From contig RMBW01000017.1 in assembly GCA_004009845.1 (NCBI GenBank), forward strand, positions 310,001-374,000: a DNA stretch of 64,000 nucleotides, in the 5' to 3' direction. Positions 61,709 to 64,000 of this stretch are shown in pieces. Position 1 is the first letter of the stretch. The number at the start of each line of letters is the position of its first letter. The notes beneath the pieces were generated by a model. The model was not told the DNA's origin. It did not search any database and was given only the letters and a program-made list of their open reading frames with translations. The DNA is from Davidsoniella eucalypti. Taxonomy: Eukaryota; Ascomycota; Sordariomycetes; Microascales; Ceratocystidaceae. Position numbers and translations under genes: made by a program.

Positions 61709-63978
61709 TTGATACATATAAATAATCCTTTTAAGCTTCTCCAAGCTTCTATTATAGCTTGACCTGTAGCCATCTAAGCCAGGCCACTCCCGGGCCGGTT
61801 TCCCGTGTCAATGCTAGTAGACAGCTATCGCAAATCGAAATCAAGAAACAGAAGAGATAGACGGTCGTGTTGTATTAAAAAAAGGACTTGAACGTTGCAT
61901 ATTCTTGCCGTGCTTGTTTGCCTTCTGGTGCAGATATTTGATAGCAACCCTTACAACGGTACTCTAGTCACTTACACTGAAGCCCCCCAGGAAGTTCGTT
62001 TTCCTAAATAGATCATACGGGACATTGCTGCCGAAGATAATCAAGGCTAGCCCATTAGTATATCTTAGTATCAGCCAAGCCGGAAGGGAATGGAAGAAGA
62101 GAGGTTAGAAGATGGTGTAGCATCACGGTCGCAAGGAAAAAAAAAGAAAAGAAAACAAAAAAAGGAATAGAAGACCAAGTGTATCAAGGGCAGCGCGACT
62201 CATAACACACGGATATCTGTACCGCCCAAGTCCAGTGAAGGGGTAGGAAGCCGAATGGCACGAATATCCCATATCCCACATTAATCAATGTTTGCCAGGT
62301 GTATGAGGGCCCTACTGAATCACCAGATCGACGCCAGGCCCTTCTAATCCTCTCTTTTCTTGTCCGACAACTCTCTATATACGTATGTACTGTGGGTTTC
62401 TGGCTTTCCTTGTCGTTGGGTCGCATAATCGTACGAAGGGCAGCAGCTGGTTTCTTTTCTTCGATTAATACTAATCTATTTTGCCATCTTCTTAGTGTTT
62501 GCGAGCAGAAGGAGGCAATATTGGCCAAGTAAACACAAATGCAATGAAAGAAAGCATAGCAATTCCTACTACAAAGACTTTGTCTGGCACTGGGGAACAA
62601 TAAAGCCATGGTGGAGTTTGGTTCCTACGACATTCCGGCAGATCAGCCGAGCCATATATTCCCGTATATTTCCGACGTTGAGTTACCGGCTGACGAGCCA
62701 ATGATCTATGTATGGGTTGGATGGGGATAAATCAACTTGGTGAACGGGTTGATGCTGATAATACTAGTTTGTATGTGCAGATGGAGACCAGTTACATGCA
62801 TCTCGTGGATAAAACTCCGCATGCTTGCTTTTGAAATATGAGGTCTTGAGATAATATAACCCTGCATCCAATATATCGTGCAGATATTAGTTTAAGAGCG
62901 AGACCTGCTGTATAACATATCACGTCACAGCATCACTTTGCCTTGTTTAAGAGGCAAGTTTAAGGCAGTAGCTTCTGCCCGGGTCTCACTTTGAAGCACA
63001 GGGTCCATTGGAGATATCTGTACGGCAACTGTATCCTGAAGCCCACACGTTCTAGCTGGTCATTGGTCCCATATGTCACGACGAGCTTGAAGCACGAAGA
63101 CAGATAGGCATGATTAGCCAGGACAGGATGTCCCTCGAGACTACGGAACGAGATACCGGAATAGTCAGCTGACTTGTATCCCTAGGATAGGACGTAATGG
63201 AGATGGTATCGCCGTTGATAAAGTCCTTGCTTGTTGTTGTATGATACTACATTGAATCTTCAACACTTATACGTTGTACAGCAAATAACCTGGGAGGGTA
63301 TTCTACAGCACATGAAGTCGCCTGTTTACTTGTTCACCCTGGCACCACTAACTCGCTAGAATCAACGGCCAAAGGCTGAGACTTGGGGCCAGGACCGAGC
63401 ATGGCACCAAAAGAAAGAAAAAAGTTCGTCTGTGTGTTATCCCGTATCTATTTTCAGTGTTCCGCCTGTCCGTGTCTTCTTCTTGCGTTAGTCTTTATTA
63501 GGAGATATCTCCTAACGATGAGGCTCTGAACTCTCTTTTTTCCAAGGTTTTTTTTCTTTTTTTTTCTTTTTCCTTTTTCCTTTTCTTGCTCTATGACCCT
63601 CCCTCCATTCATCTTCCAGTGCCCTAGTCCTTCAGCAGCTCCTGCACAACTAGGTATACGTATACGGTATACGGTTGGTGCTATGTCCCCCACATGCTAT
63701 TGTATGAGACAAATGTACATAAATTACATACAGACATTGTCAAAATTGTATGTGCGTGACTCGTGACCCTTCTTCGTCTCTTCTTTCCAAACAATCTACA
63801 CAGCACTGGCCTTTTTATTTAATCACTGTTTTTTCTTCTTCTTTCATTCTTCCAACTTTTTCCAGTTTTGACTCGCGTGTCAATCGTTCTGTCAGGGCAA
63901 GTCAAAAGTTAAACCAGATTTCCCATCAGGCTCTATGGTAAAAATATAAGGGGCCGTGCCATGACAATCTTCTAAGAT

Positions 63979-63998
63979 GATATATTTATAAATATATC
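63979..63998. repeat. Perfect 20-bp AT palindrome
   Basis: GATATATTTATAAATATATC equals its own reverse complement. It could extrude as a cruciform, but no flanking gene is visible before the window ends. Confidence 0.75.
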
Positions 63999-64000
63999 AA

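Larger units (their letters stand above)
55051..64000. other. 9 kb gene-free interval upstream of the C2H2 factor
   Basis: The right-hand flank of the C2H2 gene start. It includes its promoter/leader (about 55051-55400), a TATATA palindrome at 55408-55422, pyrimidine-rich blocks at 55850-56000 and 63535-63590, an AT-only block at about 58257-58303, an (AGT)n microsatellite, a G13 run and a palindrome at the very end. No frame resembles a known protein. A 63-codon frame at 60708-60899 starts with a signal-peptide-like segment but is unsupported otherwise. Confidence 0.5.

Overview
The window is a gene-sparse piece of nuclear genome from a filamentous ascomycete (Pezizomycotina; the spliced proteins look most like Sordariomycetes, but the order is an inference). 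The evidence is short introns with GT..AG ends and TACTAAC/CTAAC branch sites, a fungus-only histone acetyltransferase (Rtt109), a 2EXR-domain protein, and Gln/His-rich transcription-factor architecture. Coding exons are visibly more GC-rich than the AT-rich spacers.

Layout. (1) 0.9-2.0 kb: FTR1 high-affinity iron permease with GATA sites upstream. (2) 4.7-9.7 kb, the densest block: RTT109 (-) divergent from MRPL15/mL57 (+), then a 2EXR-domain protein (-). (3) 16.3-18.4 kb: GET4 (+), convergent with a three-exon poly-Gln protein (-) that I could not identify. (4) 22.8 kb: an intron-containing tRNA-Gly(CCC). (5) 37.0-38.7 kb: a six-exon GSK3-type kinase. (6) 40.6-43.2 kb: nuclear cap-binding protein CBP80. 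(7) 43.7-44.7 kb: a disrupted or unusually spliced multi-pass membrane protein. (8) 45.2-48.5 kb: SF3b subunit HSH49 (-), divergent from URM1 (+). URM1 is cut into four small exons by introns of 167, 522 and 737 nt, so it is nearly invisible in an open-reading-frame scan. (9) 52.9-55.1 kb: a four-finger C2H2 transcription factor (-).

The genes are individually transcribed housekeeping or regulatory genes, not a cluster or pathway. Several belong to RNA metabolism and protein quality control (cap binding, U2 snRNP, mitoribosome, tRNA thiolation, tail-anchored protein insertion). The two divergent pairs (RTT109/MRPL15 and HSH49/URM1) share short promoter motifs, CACGTGA and ACCCTA.

More than half of the window has no recognisable gene, notably 9.7-16.3, 18.5-22.8, 23-37, 48.5-52.9 and 55-64 kb. 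I saw no transposase, reverse transcriptase, CRISPR, rRNA or biosynthetic cluster. I did not find a convincing new biological system. The most useful observations are the hidden URM1 gene with very large introns, the unidentified poly-Gln protein, the disrupted membrane-protein locus and the shared promoter motifs.
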